A stretch of 64,000 nucleotides of DNA, taken from NCBI GenBank assembly GCA_025331125.1, contig JAOALB010000050.1, forward strand, positions 1 through 64,000. The letters are read 5' to 3'. Made by a program: the position numbers and the translations under genes. This DNA is from Mycogone perniciosa. Its lineage: Eukaryota; Ascomycota; Sordariomycetes; Hypocreales; Hypocreaceae. Under the pieces are notes generated by a model, which was not told the DNA's origin, ran no database searches, and saw only the letters and a program-made list of their open reading frames with translations. Positions 45,080 through 56,443 of this stretch are shown here, piece by piece (the stretch's first letter is position 1; the number at the start of each line of letters is the position of its first letter).

Positions 45080-47773
45080 TTGGAGATGCTCGTCGTCGAA
45101 GGCTCGGGACCGACTTCAAGATTGACGACGTGAGGTTGTCGCCAGTGTGGGCTGCGTATTACATAATGGTTTTGGGCCAATCATGGATAGGAAGACTACA
45201 CTCCTCACAGCTCTGAGCTACCAAGGCTGTATAGGGGTGCTAGTCCAACATAGGCAAGTAGGAGGTACGAAGCAATGGGTTTTGCTCTCCTAATTTGATC
45301 AGCCAGCCAAAGCCAAAAGCCTCGCACGCATGTTGAGCGCCAGCGATCAAGTGACGATCCATTAAGGCCTGGGCAGCTTGGCAAATTATCCGTAGAGCTC
45401 AATTCTCTAAAGTCATTCGTCGCACCAATCGAGCCAACGCTCACCGAGAATGTCATCCTTGTTCGCGGCGGGCCTCTCTTTGGTGAGATAGCCTGAGTCA
45501 AGTCACTGGAGAAAGATGAGTCGCGCCGCAATATATCGTATATATCGACGACATATTGGACACAGCAAGGCTAGAACAGAATTGGATATTCGTGTAACCA
45601 ACCATCAGAAGAGTCACAACATCGCATGAACGGTTCAACAACTCCAACTGCAATTCCGGGGTCGGACAACGCATTTCTCCTTCGCCACTCTCGCCCTTGG
45701 CCCGGCAAGTCTGGACCACAAGACGGAGTAACAGTTTATAGTACATCGTAGTAGTCTAGTAGGGCTCTTCTCTCTTTGTTCAAATGAGTTGACAAAGAAC
45801 CGCGGGGTGGGAGTGTTCCGCCGTCGGATAACAGTACCAGAACAGAAAAGCTGCTGCAAGAAGATGGACCCTTTGCGTTCGGGCAAATGGCATTCAGCAA
45901 GCAGTACGGGTCGACTGCCAAGTATTAGCACATGCTCGTATATGGCCCAGTCACAATATCAATCATGAAGACCAACATCCGCTCCTAGGGTTAAAAAAAG
46001 AGTGACCACGTGCTTTATGTCGCTCTGCAAGTCGTCGGAAGCTGCGCCGATGGCTAATGATGTTAAATGCAGAACGAAGGATGAGACATCGTCTGATTGA
46101 AGGACAGTGCGCAGGGAGAAAGCCGCCTTGCTTGTGCATTGCAGGCAGATATTGGCATGGATCAGCCACCGGATAAAAATAATAAAAATAAAGTCAATGA
46201 ATGTGAGTTTCCTATTTACTATAGGTATCTATGTCCACTCCCACGTGTAGATGTAGAGGAGACCTAGTGTTACCTGGTGTTACCTGGTGTTACTCCAGAG
46301 TACATATCGTAGGGACTGGTGCTACACAGGGCCGAATGACTTTCCGACTATCCACGGCTCTCCGCAAACCACCCGATGCCTTCCTCCTTACTCCGTACAC
46401 CACCACACATATACCACTTGTACAGGGCATTGCTCCGTACCGCCAATGCAATCCAACCAACCATACGGAGTACGCATACCTAATACGCACACCGGTGCCA
46501 CTACGACGTCCTCCAAGCTGCAAGCTGACAGAGAACGAGAAAAGAACCTCAACAAGGCTTGGTGTCGTGTCGCGCGCTAGCATGCTAGGGTTCACTCGCC
46601 TCTTCATCTTGCCTGCATGCTGCAGATGTGACTGGGCCATTGCCGCGTACTCGCACGAAGTGGTGGTGATCGGTGTGGGGGAATGGATCCAGGACCGTTC
46701 CACTTCGGTGAAGCTTTGTGATGATGCGATAGGCTGCTTGGGGGAGAGCTCCAGCTTCGGCATCTTTTTAGCACCAACTTCCAAGTGCTGAGCCGACCTC
46801 CTGCTGGAATTGTGCAGTGGCTATCTTGTGTTTGTGGCAGATCGGACGCTGACTCGCCCGCCAATGCGCCAGCTAGCGGATACTAGCAGCACCATCACGC
46901 CCCCTTGATTGCTTGATTCACTGAACTGAACTGACGGGCCACAGGTTACTGGGCAGCCGTCATTCCCAGACTGTCTTAAAAAGCAAATGCAAGATGATAT
47001 GTGTACGTTCCGAACGACTCCTCCGAGCCTTTCGGAGCAGCTGGTGGCGGCAATGCCTTCGTCTGGCGCAGCGGTGAGTGCGCGGCGACGCCCACAAGGT
47101 TCGCTCCGGGAGACGAATGGGAGAGGGTGCAAAGAGACAGCCAGACAGACTTCGTTCGCTCTAGAACAAGGCCCTGCACGATGACAGATGCAGATGTGGC
47201 TTTGGGGAAAACGCACGGGTTGCCGCGGTGCCACCCAGCCAGGATTGCGGACGTCCTGCCAATCCCAGGAGCCTGGTTCGGCCATACCACGAAAACCTAC
47301 CCATCTCTGTCCCGGACTTGCGACCCGGAGGGACCATCGTCGTCGGAAGCTGCCTTCCACCTGTCGTTCCTGCATGGGTAGCACAGGGTCGGTCACAGCT
47401 CCGTGACCAGCTATGTGCGACGTCGAGCCAATATCCCTGTGGTGCGCAAGGTAATGTCTGTACGGACGTCCATCTCCGGAAGCTTATCTCGCGTCTTCGC
47501 TAAAGCCCATCATCGATCTCGCCCTATTCCTCGATGTGGATTGTTGGGCTTTGCCTGTCCAGCTGGGCTACCGCAGCATCGATCTCGTCGCACCCCCTTT
47601 TGACGCACTTCCATTGCATCCCGCACTAGCTTGTTGGGCGCAGTTACGCAAAGCAGCTGGCACGAGCCACTTTGTGCTCCCTATGATCTTGGGATACACG
47701 AAACCTCTTTGACTCTTTCGTTCGGCCTTGCCGATGCTTGAAAGCCCAAAGGCTTCCCAGAAAGACCTTCACC
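45080..47773. other. 2.7-kb stretch without a supported gene
   Basis: The longest gene-free stretch in the window. Open frames of up to 191 codons overlap on both strands around 46820-47400, but their residue content (many Arg, Cys, Trp; no motifs) and mutual overlap argue against coding. Two copies of the 9-bp element (46389-46397, 46464-46472) and a 10-bp tandem repeat (46265-46294) are present. The right end is upstream sequence of the Nudix gene. Confidence 0.5.
46265..46294. repeat. 10-bp tandem repeat, three units
   Basis: Units of TGGTGTTACC, the first and last slightly diverged, in intergenic DNA. Confidence 0.85.
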
Positions 47774-48868
47774 ATGGCATCCCTCACCCTGCCAGCCAGC
47801 AGCCCTGTGCCGTCATCATCGTCGCAGTTGCCGTCAGCCGCTAGGAACCCTGTCCATGCTTGGGTCATCTCTCCCGTAACCTCGGCCAAGATGGGATCAT
47901 ATTACGATGTTATCCGTCGTTGCAACAAGTTCGAGGAGAGGCAAGCCAGGGTTATGTGGGAATTCTCCATCCTTGATAACTCTGTGCCTGTGGGCTACAT
48001 GCTCCCCGAGCACGCTGATGAGATGAAGTGGGAAAATACAAGCTTTCATATCTCGAAAAGGGAGCGCAAGATACACCTGAATCCTGTCGTTCACCTTGGC
48101 GATGACGTTGTCGAAACATGTCGACGAGAGTTTGTGGCCTTGTGTGAGAAGAATGTCGACAACTTCAACGGCTGCTTCAAGAAGTGGCTCAATGAAAAAT
48201 CCGACTATCACCCCATCCGCGGCCTTGATGCCAAGCTGGCAGGACTTGTGATTGCCTCGCCTGCAAGAGGAATCTTTGGTACTGTCACCACTGGGGTCCA
48301 CATGAACATGTTTACCCTCAAGAATGGTAGGATCCATGTGTGGGTTTCGAAACGCTCCCAGAATGTCACATATGCGGGAAAACTTGACCAGGTCGTTGCG
48401 GGAGCCATGGATCCAAACGACCAGATGGATCCCCTTGTGACACTCCAACGGGAAGCCATGGAAGAAGCTGGACTGACAGTCGATATCCCCACGAGGATCG
48501 TGACCAGAAATGGAAAGCATGTGGGGAAGGTGACAGCCGAGACTCAGATCTCATTTTATGACCAAAAGGACCACGTCGCCGGTAGCGAGGAGGGCCATGT
48601 GGAGCCGGGGATCCGCTACACGTTTGATCTTGAAGTCAGTCCCGACTTCATTCCATGTCCGCGGGAACCGGAGTCAATCGATCGTTTTTTACTGAAGCCC
48701 GTTGACGAGGTGAAGAGGGACCTGAAGAATGCAGAATGGAAACCAAACTGCGGACTGGTTATGCTGGACTTTTTGCTTCGCAAGGGCGTGGTCAAGCAAG
48801 GGGATGATGAGCATTTCTGGTTGTTGAAGCCCAGTCTCCAGAGGGAGCTACCATTCAGTAATCTGTGA
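47774..48868 (+). CDS. Nudix hydrolase with DUF4743 N-terminal domain
   Basis: One exon. The ATG at 47774 (context CACCATGG) gives 364 aa; another in frame at 47738 would add 12. The N-terminal half (about 20-150) matches the domain found in front of the Nudix fold in fungal proteins like yeast YJR142W and in proteins often labelled thiamine-pyrophosphokinase-related (KWENTSFHISKRERKIHLNP). The Nudix part runs from about 150. Its box is recognisable by LQREAMEEAGL (about 222-232), but the upstream GxxxxxE portion reads GAMDPNDQMDPL, an atypical spacing. GHVEPGIRYTFDLEVSPDF follows. Family proteins hydrolyse oxidised or degraded thiamine diphosphates in some organisms. Activity here is inference. 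Confidence 0.87.
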   Translation: MASLTLPASSPVPSSSSQLPSAARNPVHAWVISPVTSAKMGSYYDVIRRCNKFEERQARVMWEFSILDNSVPVGYMLPEHADEMKWENTSFHISKRERKIHLNPVVHLGDDVVETCRREFVALCEKNVDNFNGCFKKWLNEKSDYHPIRGLDAKLAGLVIASPARGIFGTVTTGVHMNMFTLKNGRIHVWVSKRSQNVTYAGKLDQVVAGAMDPNDQMDPLVTLQREAMEEAGLTVDIPTRIVTRNGKHVGKVTAETQISFYDQKDHVAGSEEGHVEPGIRYTFDLEVSPDFIPCPREPESIDRFLLKPVDEVKRDLKNAEWKPNCGLVMLDFLLRKGVVKQGDDEHFWLLKPSLQRELPFSNL

Positions 48869-50016
48869 ACAGCTTTTCATTGGTAAAATTCGTGCTTTTC
48901 CGGACTGGATGTGATGGCGTTTAACAAGTTTGGAACAATTTGGGTGCTTCTGCCGCGGTGAATAATGATTTTCGACTGCCTTGTCTGCTAGACCGGCGCA
49001 AATATTGATCTGCAGTTTGTATATTAATGATGTGATTGGATTGTTGGGCACTTACAGTGTTATGAGATATACAGTGCAGGGTACAAACTCAGCTAATGCC
49101 AAGGTTGTTCGCTTGTCGATTCGCCTCTCATGAATATGGGTTGTGTTGGATTGGATGGAATCCGATATATTTTTTGCCTCCAATGTGCTCCGTACGATGG
49201 AATGAATGAAGGAGGGATAAATTATTGTCATCTCTTCAGCTCATGAGTTCATGTCGTACTCGTATTTTCCGAGAAAGAAGAAAAAAAATGAAGGGCTATT
49301 GATTGGTGTAGGGTAGCAAACGAAATTACGTTGTAATCGGGCAAAACATATGGAGTACAACACGGGGATCCAGGATTTATAATCGTAGTATGCATCCATC
49401 AGCATTCAAACATGGAGGCAGAAATTAATTTGTGCAATAATTTTACCACTTGGAATATGAGATGTGACGAGGCTCCTAGCATATGGACATTGTTCCTTGT
49501 TACTATGCCAGGTTGATCCTCCAGGTATTGCTCTTTTGGGCTCTGCAGACGGGGGTACAATTGTGGGCACATGGGCGCCAATGAACTCATCAAGGCCCTA
49601 TTCCTACATATGTACGGAGTATGCTGCACCTATTTCTATTTTTGGCCTTTTACAGAATCAGGGGCACAAAAAAACACGAGGAAAGCTGGATAAAAGAGCC
49701 ATCAATCTGGGGCGAGTTGAGGTCTTCCGCGTCCACTAGGGAGAGGTCAGGTCCAAGAGCGCATTATTTTGCCTCAGCCAAAACGAGTTGACGTTAGCGT
49801 TGGCTGGAGCTGAGAGAGTCAAATGTACGAAGTATGGGGTGGCGCCGTTCGTGACAGCCCAACGTGGGAGAGAGGTGGTGCGGGATAAAAAGCCCGTGGC
49901 GCTCTCAGCCTTGCCAGGGCAGACTTTTGCGTTGGCAGGGCGGACAGCCAAGTCAGATGTTGATTGATGTGTCAATATTCTGTAGTATTAGTATTAGTTA
50001 TAGTGCTACGGAGTAC

Positions 50017-50040
50017 TACTTACCACTTACCACTTACCAC
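50017..50040. repeat. 7-bp tandem repeat
   Basis: Three units of ACTTACC directly after a TACGGAGTA element. Confidence 0.8.
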
Positions 50041-50318
50041 CTGGAAGCATAGGTTTTGGGTGAGAGCACGAGTAATGCTGCTGCATGCAACCTGAGGGAT
50101 TTGTTACTCGTAGACGCGGGAGGGCGAGACAGAGAGTCCGAGAACTGAACCGAGAGACAGGCTGAAGACACTCGATGGTGACGGACGGGGCCCAAAGTCG
50201 GTGGTGGTTGGTGGTCTGGGGTCCAGCTGCATTTGATAGTTGGGGCGGCTTGACCAGGGTGGTTTGATAGTCGTATTGTAGTCTGCACAGAGTAGTATCG
50301 CATCTACTGAGCAGCTGT

Positions 50319-50347
50319 GAGGAGTAATGAGGAGTAATGAGGAGTAC
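50319..50347. repeat. 10-bp tandem repeat
   Basis: GGAGTAATGA twice followed by a partial unit ending GGAGTAC; the unit resembles half of the 9-bp intergenic element. Confidence 0.8.
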
Positions 50348-51038
50348 GAAGCAACACTGATGAATATGGATTCAGCCATGTTGGGCAATGAATGTGTGAG
50401 GACCTGAAGCCCAACTTCATGAGCATCTCTCACGTCCTTTTCTTCTTCTGGCCCGATGCAAATGCCGAAGCGACGCGGAGCTCGGAGTAATCCTCCGATA
50501 CGCGCTTCCTTCGACTAATACTACTATCCTGGAGTTCATCTCCCCCATGGACTAGGCTTTAATCCCGATGTGATACCCCGTCTGTTCAGCTCGTCTACGC
50601 AGAGGCCATCACAGGACGCCACCAAACCAGATAGACCGCTCGCCGAAACCAGGGATCGTCCGTGGGCCATGGGCTGAGAGACTAGTTTATGCATAGTTCC
50701 GAGGTGATTTGTCCAAGAGCAGAAAAGCGTGGCGATTTGAGGGGACAGCCAGAGAGAGCCGCATTATCTGGGAAGAAGAATGTGAATAATTAAGGGACCA
50801 GACCTGCACGCCTTTGTTGGTGGCGTGCCGTTCGTCTGTTGTGCCGTCTGTGTGACCGCTTTCCATCTGTGTGTCTGCCTGTCTATTCTATTCCTGAGGG
50901 GTTGAAACAAGAATCCTCCCTTTCTTCACTCTTGTATCCCAAAGATTGTCTGTCTCTTCTGGGTTTGGTTGGTGTTGGTGTAAGACACATCGAGAGGATC
51001 TCACCCTCCCTTCCCGCCTCGACGACTTACACGCCGCG

Positions 51039-52409
51039 ATGCGTCACAACCCGGCGATCCTCCTCGCCTTTGGCGCTCCCGCCGTCGCCTTACTCTACAA
51101 TCCTGCTCCCAAATCCGTAGTACAAGAATCATGGTCCGCGCCCGCAAGAGAAACAATCGCCGCGAATGAAGAGCACAATGATCAGCAAGTCGCGCTCGGA
51201 TGGTCGCCACGGCCAACAGAGGCACCCAAGGCCCTGCTGGGCAGGATGCTGATGCCGCGTCTGGATGGGTACACGCTGGGGCCGCAGACGTGTGGTTTTG
51301 TTCCTGCTAACGGAAGTAAGTTTGTGTGGAATGAGATGGGAGAACAACATAGGGGGGCCAATGCTGACTGGTGATAGACTCGTTTACTTGTGTATCCAGC
51401 GGAGCAACTTGCACGCCTGACAGTGACTATGTTGGATGCTGCCAGCCCAACAGCGAATGCAGCGCCATAAAGACGACGTGTATCAACTATTCTGCCTCCA
51501 GTGCTGGGTCTTGCGATCTCCCGTCTGACTACCACACTCTCTGCTGGTAAGGCTCACTATCCTTTGGATTCTACCATGTTAATATCACAATGCTTACACG
51601 CCTTCTGCAGCGGCACTGCCACACTTGGTGCGTGCTACACATGGGTCGTCTCAACAACTGCTGCCACAGATAGGGGGCCTAAACTGTACACCCTCTTCGA
51701 CTGCTCTCCCACCCCTGGCCGAAGCACACTCTTGACCTACGACCCGTCATGGTCCAAGACACACACCTTCACTTCAACGCCTACTGCGCGCGGCGGGACA
51801 ATTATCGTCCCTGCGCCTTCGTCCACCGACGGTGGTGGTGGTGGTGGTGGTGGCGGTGGCGGTGGTAACAACAACGGAGGCGGCGGCGGCGGTACCAACA
51901 TCGCAGCCATTGCTGGAGGCGCGGTCGGAGGCGTTGCTGTTCTCGCCTTGATCGGCACTGGAGCATTCTTTCTCCTCCGTCGCAAACCCAAGCCCGATCC
52001 CGCTCCTCCGGCCCAACCTCCGCCTGTGACCCAGACACCACAGAGTCCCACATCACCGGACAGCGGCGCCGGCTACCCGTCCGGCGTACCATACCCCGGC
52101 TACGGGCCACCGGTCTCGCCGCCGCAGGGCTACGATCCTCGCATGAGTGGCTATCCCCATGGCATGTATCCACAAGATTACCCTCAGCAATATGGCCAGC
52201 AGTATCCTCTGCCATTCCAGAACCAGTATCAGCAGCAGTATGGATACCCAGTGCCAACAGGTAGCGTATCTCCTCCGCCGCATACGTCGCCTAGTCCAGG
52301 TGTCCTCAAGGAGGGAGACACACCTTCGCCGCCGCCGCAGGCGCCGAGTGAATTGGCGGCTGTGAACCCTGTAGGGGCGGAGACGAACCGCGCTGAGTTG
52401 GCGAGTTGA
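51039..52409 (+). CDS. Cys-rich single-pass surface protein with polyglycine linker
   Basis: Exons 51039-51315, 51378-51546 and 51611-52409 give 414 aa. Order: N-terminal hydrophobic segment (signal peptide or anchor, about 4-20); a Cys-rich ectodomain (CVSSGATCTPDSDYVGCCQ ... CCGTATLGACYTW) of the kind seen in fungal wall-facing sensors; a THTFTSTPT motif; a polyglycine/Asn stalk (about 240-262); one membrane span (AAIAGGAVGGVAVLALIGTGAFFLL); a basic stop-transfer RRKPK; and a Pro/Tyr/Gln-rich cytosolic tail with PxY repeats. The layout resembles Mid2/WSC-type cell-wall stress sensors, but no named domain is secure. Introns have standard sites and phases match. Confidence 0.8.
51831..51893. 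repeat. GGT/GGC trinucleotide repeat in coding sequence
   Basis: Encodes two glycine runs interrupted by three asparagines, immediately outside the membrane span of the surface protein. Slippage-prone. Confidence 0.9.
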
Positions 52410-52838
52410 GAGTGGATGAATTGTAGAGTTTGCAAGGCTCACACGTCCGTGTTTGGTCATGATTGTGTATAAGGATTGTGAATAACGAGATATTTGTCGG
52501 TCCTTTGAGATATGGAATGGGATATATATACACACCTTGAATATCAAGAGGAGGAGGAGGTACATTTTTGGGATCTCGATCCCATATGGGGAAGAGAGAA
52601 TATGCTTCTGGAAATGAGCGAAACCTATTAAGAGGTGGATCGGGGGTCACGGTCCGGGTTGAGGCGTAATAAATGAAGGCCGGTCATCGTTTTTTCTCAA
52701 ACCCAGAAGCGGAGAGCATAGCCTGCAGTTTATAATATCACATTGAATTTCAAGATTTGATCCAGCGCCTCATTTAGTTCCCTAATCTTGCTGACTTTGC
52801 CCGAAATTACTTTCCCGTCGTATTAAATCCAGCACTCT
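52410..52838. other. convergent intergenic region
   Basis: 3' regions of the surface-protein gene and of the oxidoreductase gene; no other feature seen. Confidence 0.45.
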
Positions 52839-54485
52839 TCACTCTTTTGTAACGTTAGCCCACCATTCAGGCCAATTCACAACCTTGTTGTCCAAGCGGG
52901 CCTCCTCAGCGGCAAATACCATGGCATGGCTTCGAAGCAGCTCTTCGAGCGTACATCCAACAAATTCGTTTTGCGCCTTCTCCGCCTCCCAACCGTGGTT
53001 CTTGACCCGATCACAGGCCAGGACGAACTGCCTCGTCAGGCCCAGATCACCGCCACCGTGGCCCCTATGCTCCATGCGGGGCCTGTAGGTCTTGGTCTCG
53101 CCGGTGTTGAAGTCCTCAACGACAATATTCTCCGAGTCGGCGTATATCTCACCGTGTTCACCGAAAAAGTAGGAATAGCGGTCGCACTGTTTCTTGGTTT
53201 GGGCCACCATCTGGATAGTGACACGCTTGGCCGGCCTATTTGACTCAGGCCAGGTAATGGTGACAAATTGGTCGTCACAAACGTTGTTGTCCGATTCGAA
53301 AACACAACGACCAAACCAATTGCGAGAGCTGACCTCTGACTCTGGGGTTGACTCGTCCCAGTCTTCCTCCAAAGCCTTGGCCATGACCCTTTTGCGCTCG
53401 TCAATGGTCTTGTAGTCCTCGATGTCGTGGACCACGATGGAGTTGGGCCAATCCGTGTTGCCAGTTTCGACGCTCCAGAGATCGGACCCCAGGTAGATCT
53501 TCTTGGAAGAGTACTTGCAGCCAGAGTCGCCGAGGGGACATTTCATACAGTTTGTGGCCGATCCGGCGGCAGCGGGCTTGCGGCTCTTCTTGAAATACTG
53601 AAGGCCGCCTGAAGAGGAGACCGTCTCAGGGAGATGCGGCTCACCCTGCCCAGCCTTCTCGGGAGAACACAGCAACCACAGGACCAAGTCAATGTCGTGG
53701 CAGCACTTTGTCAAAAGCGACGGTGCCGACGTCTTTGAGTTTCTCCAGCTACCCCTGACGTACGAGTGTGTGAAGTGCCACCAGCCAACCGGCTCCGTGT
53801 GAACAGCGCTATTGATGTCACCGATGATTTGATCTTCGACGAGTAGCTTCCGAAGCATCATGTTGTGAGGGCTGTACCGCAGGACATGACCAATGGAGAA
53901 AACTTGTGAGCTCTGAAGCGGTTTGAGTGCCTTGTACATGCTGAGACAGGCTTCGAGAGAAGGGGCCAGCGGCTTCTCGCACATGATATGGAGGCCCAAG
54001 GGTGCGAGCCCAACAACAACCTCCTGATGCATCTCGTCCAAGACGCACACAAAGGCACCGTCGACACCTTCTGGGACATCATTTTCACCTGCAGTCACTC
54101 GTTGACGGCGAGTCTGTTCATACTCGAGGAATTCTCGCCAATGAGAAAACGACTGACCCTCCTTGGGGCCCTCGTTGTCCCAGATGTGAGTCTTTCCAAG
54201 CGTTTCTCGTTTGAACCTTATGGGCTCTGCGACAGCGGCCACGACACCGTTGCTGGCCAGATCAATGCCCTTGGCATATCCCATTCCGCGGGAACCAGCA
54301 CCGATGATGAGGAAACGTGGGGGAGTCGTGGACATTTCTGGCTTCGGGACGGGGTCTACAGTGGAGGTGGCCGCCGTGGCCGTGGCCTTGGCCTTGGGGT
54401 CGACACCAGTCATGATAAAAAGCTGGCCGTAGCTCGTTCGTGTGCTGATTGTGTATGAGGTATCCAAGGACGAAGCTCTCTGCAC
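52839..54485 (-). CDS. Gfo/Idh/MocA family NAD(P)-dependent oxidoreductase
   Basis: A single minus-strand exon with 548 codons from the first ATG. Later in-frame ATGs (54413, or the one just before STTPPRFLIIG) could be the true start, since the first 50 residues look non-domain. The Rossmann fold begins RFLIIGAGSRGMGYA. The family EKP motif is present (HIMCEKPLAPS), as is the conserved KCCHDIDLVLWL (the H/D-containing helix of the catalytic domain). A Cys cluster, NCMKCPLGDSGCKY, lies in the insertion. Members oxidise or reduce sugars and cyclitols; fungal copies are often labelled StrI-like. Cytosolic, substrate unknown. Confidence 0.87.
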   Translation of the reverse strand: MQRASSLDTSYTISTRTSYGQLFIMTGVDPKAKATATAATSTVDPVPKPEMSTTPPRFLIIGAGSRGMGYAKGIDLASNGVVAAVAEPIRFKRETLGKTHIWDNEGPKEGQSFSHWREFLEYEQTRRQRVTAGENDVPEGVDGAFVCVLDEMHQEVVVGLAPLGLHIMCEKPLAPSLEACLSMYKALKPLQSSQVFSIGHVLRYSPHNMMLRKLLVEDQIIGDINSAVHTEPVGWWHFTHSYVRGSWRNSKTSAPSLLTKCCHDIDLVLWLLCSPEKAGQGEPHLPETVSSSGGLQYFKKSRKPAAAGSATNCMKCPLGDSGCKYSSKKIYLGSDLWSVETGNTDWPNSIVVHDIEDYKTIDERKRVMAKALEEDWDESTPESEVSSRNWFGRCVFESDNNVCDDQFVTITWPESNRPAKRVTIQMVAQTKKQCDRYSYFFGEHGEIYADSENIVVEDFNTGETKTYRPRMEHRGHGGGDLGLTRQFVLACDRVKNHGWEAEKAQNEFVGCTLEELLRSHAMVFAAEEARLDNKVVNWPEWWANVTKE

Positions 54486-55121
54486 GGTGCTATACGGGAG
54501 AGAAATGAACTTGAACTTCCCTTTTTAAGGTTATCTCAAACCTTCTCTTGACGGTCTTTTAATATTCGAGTCGACTTCCGCAGCAGACTCCATGGGGTTG
54601 CCGGATCTAGGAGGATTCGTGTGGATAAAAACGACTTTATACGACTTGATCTCGACAGGATCCGCGGTCACCACGACAAATGACCCGATACGCATGGAAC
54701 GTTTCAACGCTAGAATGAGCCGCTAATAATGGAGTGGAGTTTTTCGGCATCTTGCCATTAATAGGATCGAAAGGATGGGGGAATTCCGTACGAGTAAGTT
54801 CGAGGGGGAGTCTGAGGAGCCATAGAGGTGTTGATTGATTAATAGGCCTAAGGCGATTGGAGGGCGAAGCAGCCAAGGGCACCACATGGCTTCACCGAAA
54901 GCCGCTACCCCACTCGCCAAGCCTGGTATTAGCCGGCGAGCCTCACCTAATTCATCGTCTTGTCTCGTTTGGACTATTTTCTTGAAGAGTTGGACCATCT
55001 GAGGTTTAAAGCTCAAACCACTTCTTTATCCCGATTCCCAAGCCACAGGCAACTATTTGCCGAATCGTTGCATCCGACCTCCCGCACGTGGCTTCTGCCG
55101 AGTTTCTAGTACCCTATCATC
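54486..55121. promoter_or_regulatory. divergent promoter region
   Basis: About 640 bases between the oxidoreductase and oligoribonuclease starts, holding both upstream regions. No specific site identified. Confidence 0.45.
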
Positions 55122-55801
55122 ATGTCAGCCGGGACGCCTAACAAGAAGTCGTCCATCGACGATGCCCTGGTATGGATAGATTGCGAGGTGCGATCCCGCT
55201 GCTTCATGCTTCTTATCATGTACCTTTATTACTCAGTTGCTTACCAAAAAGGGCCGTTGTTTGGTGTGTGCAGATGACGGGTTTGAACCCTGACACAGAG
55301 GAGATACTCGAGATTTACTGCATTTTGACCACTGGCAACCTCGACATCATCGACCCGCAAGGCTTCCACGCCGTCATCTCCTGGCCAGCGTCTCGATTGG
55401 ACCAGATGGATGGATGGTGCACAAACACGCACGGCAAATCAGGCCTGACAGCAGCGGTTCTAGCCTCAACCACCACTCCCGCTCAAGCGGCAGACGGACT
55501 CTACGATTACGTGACCAAGTTTATCCCCAAGCCGCGCACTGCGTTGCTGGCAGGCAATAGTGTGCACGCTGATAGAGCGTTTCTAAGAAAGGAACCTTTC
55601 AACAAGGTCATAGAGCATCTGCACTATCGTATCCTTGACATTAGTGCCATAAAGGAGGCAGCTCGACGGTGGAGCCCGCGAGAGGTTCTGGCCCAGGCGC
55701 CGACCAAGAAGGGAAGCCATAAGGCCAGGGACGACATTCTGGAGAGTATTGAAGAGGCAAGACACTATCGGGATGTCATCTTTAGATCATCTACTAGGTG
55801 A
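55122..55801 (+). CDS. REX2: oligoribonuclease (DEDDh exonuclease)
   Basis: Two exons, 55122-55187 and 55274-55801, give 197 aa. Exonuclease motif I is VWIDCEMTGL (Asp20 and Glu22, metal ligands), split exactly at the intron after Glu22. Motif II is GNSVHADRAFL. Motif III lies in the C-terminal part, with HKARDDILESIEEARHYR. Oligoribonucleases degrade 2-5-nt RNA fragments; fungal and animal homologues (Rex2/REXO2) act mainly in mitochondria. No presequence is evident at this start, so a cytosolic or nuclear form is possible. Length fits the family. Confidence 0.92.
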
Positions 55802-56443
55802 CAGATCTGATTCATAGGACGAAGTACGGAGTAATAGCCGCAAAGCAAATTTATTGGGTGCTGCTGGTTATCGCTGTGTATGAAATAGTAGTATGGAGTA
55901 CGGAGTATATAAGTTCATAGATGGATGACACGCTTTGACAGGCTCTAGTATGCATATCAAACTAAATTAAGATAACCAAGTACCTAAGCGAATGAAGTCC
56001 TTCGTACTATGTATTACTCATTTGCCCGCCTTCCATTGATGAGCAGGCCTTTGATGTCAGATGTCATTGTTGGTCAAGAGCTAATAGCTGATGGTTGGGT
56101 TGGGTGTTCATGCAGAAGCTGCTTGTGATGAGGTAACGGCTGCAGCTCATCAGATTGGGCAAATGCACACTGTAGAGCTGTATCTGGTATACAACAGAAT
56201 CTACAGTGTGAATACTACACAGCCCCACACAGCCTGCCCCTCTAAGATGCCCAACCCCCCACCTGTAGCTCTGGGAGCTATCGTATGAGCTATTAGAGCT
56301 TCCCCTCCTCCTTGTCGATCGCAGCTTTGACACCGCCCTCAACCTCAACCTTTAAAAGACAATCGCAGGGGACGTTGCACTCTCTGCTTACCTCCATCTG
56401 ACAACAACCCCTAAAACGCCCTTTGTGTGCTTGAATCTCCAAC
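55802..56443. other. intergenic
   Basis: 3' of the oligoribonuclease and upstream of phosphoglucomutase. Two 9-bp elements are at 55825-55833 and 55899-55907. No gene seen. Confidence 0.5.

Larger units (their letters stand above)
48869..51038. other. 2.2-kb intergenic region
   Basis: No gene supported. Contains 9-bp elements at 49613-49621 and 50007-50015, an ACTTACC triplicate (50017-50040) and a GGAGTAATGA repeat (50319-50347). The last 500 bases are pyrimidine-rich and presumably the promoter and leader of the surface-protein gene. Confidence 0.5.

Noticed and set aside
46821..47396. 191-codon minus-strand frame
   Set aside because: Rich in Arg, Cys and Trp, overlapped by plus-strand frames of similar quality, no start context or introns that extend it.
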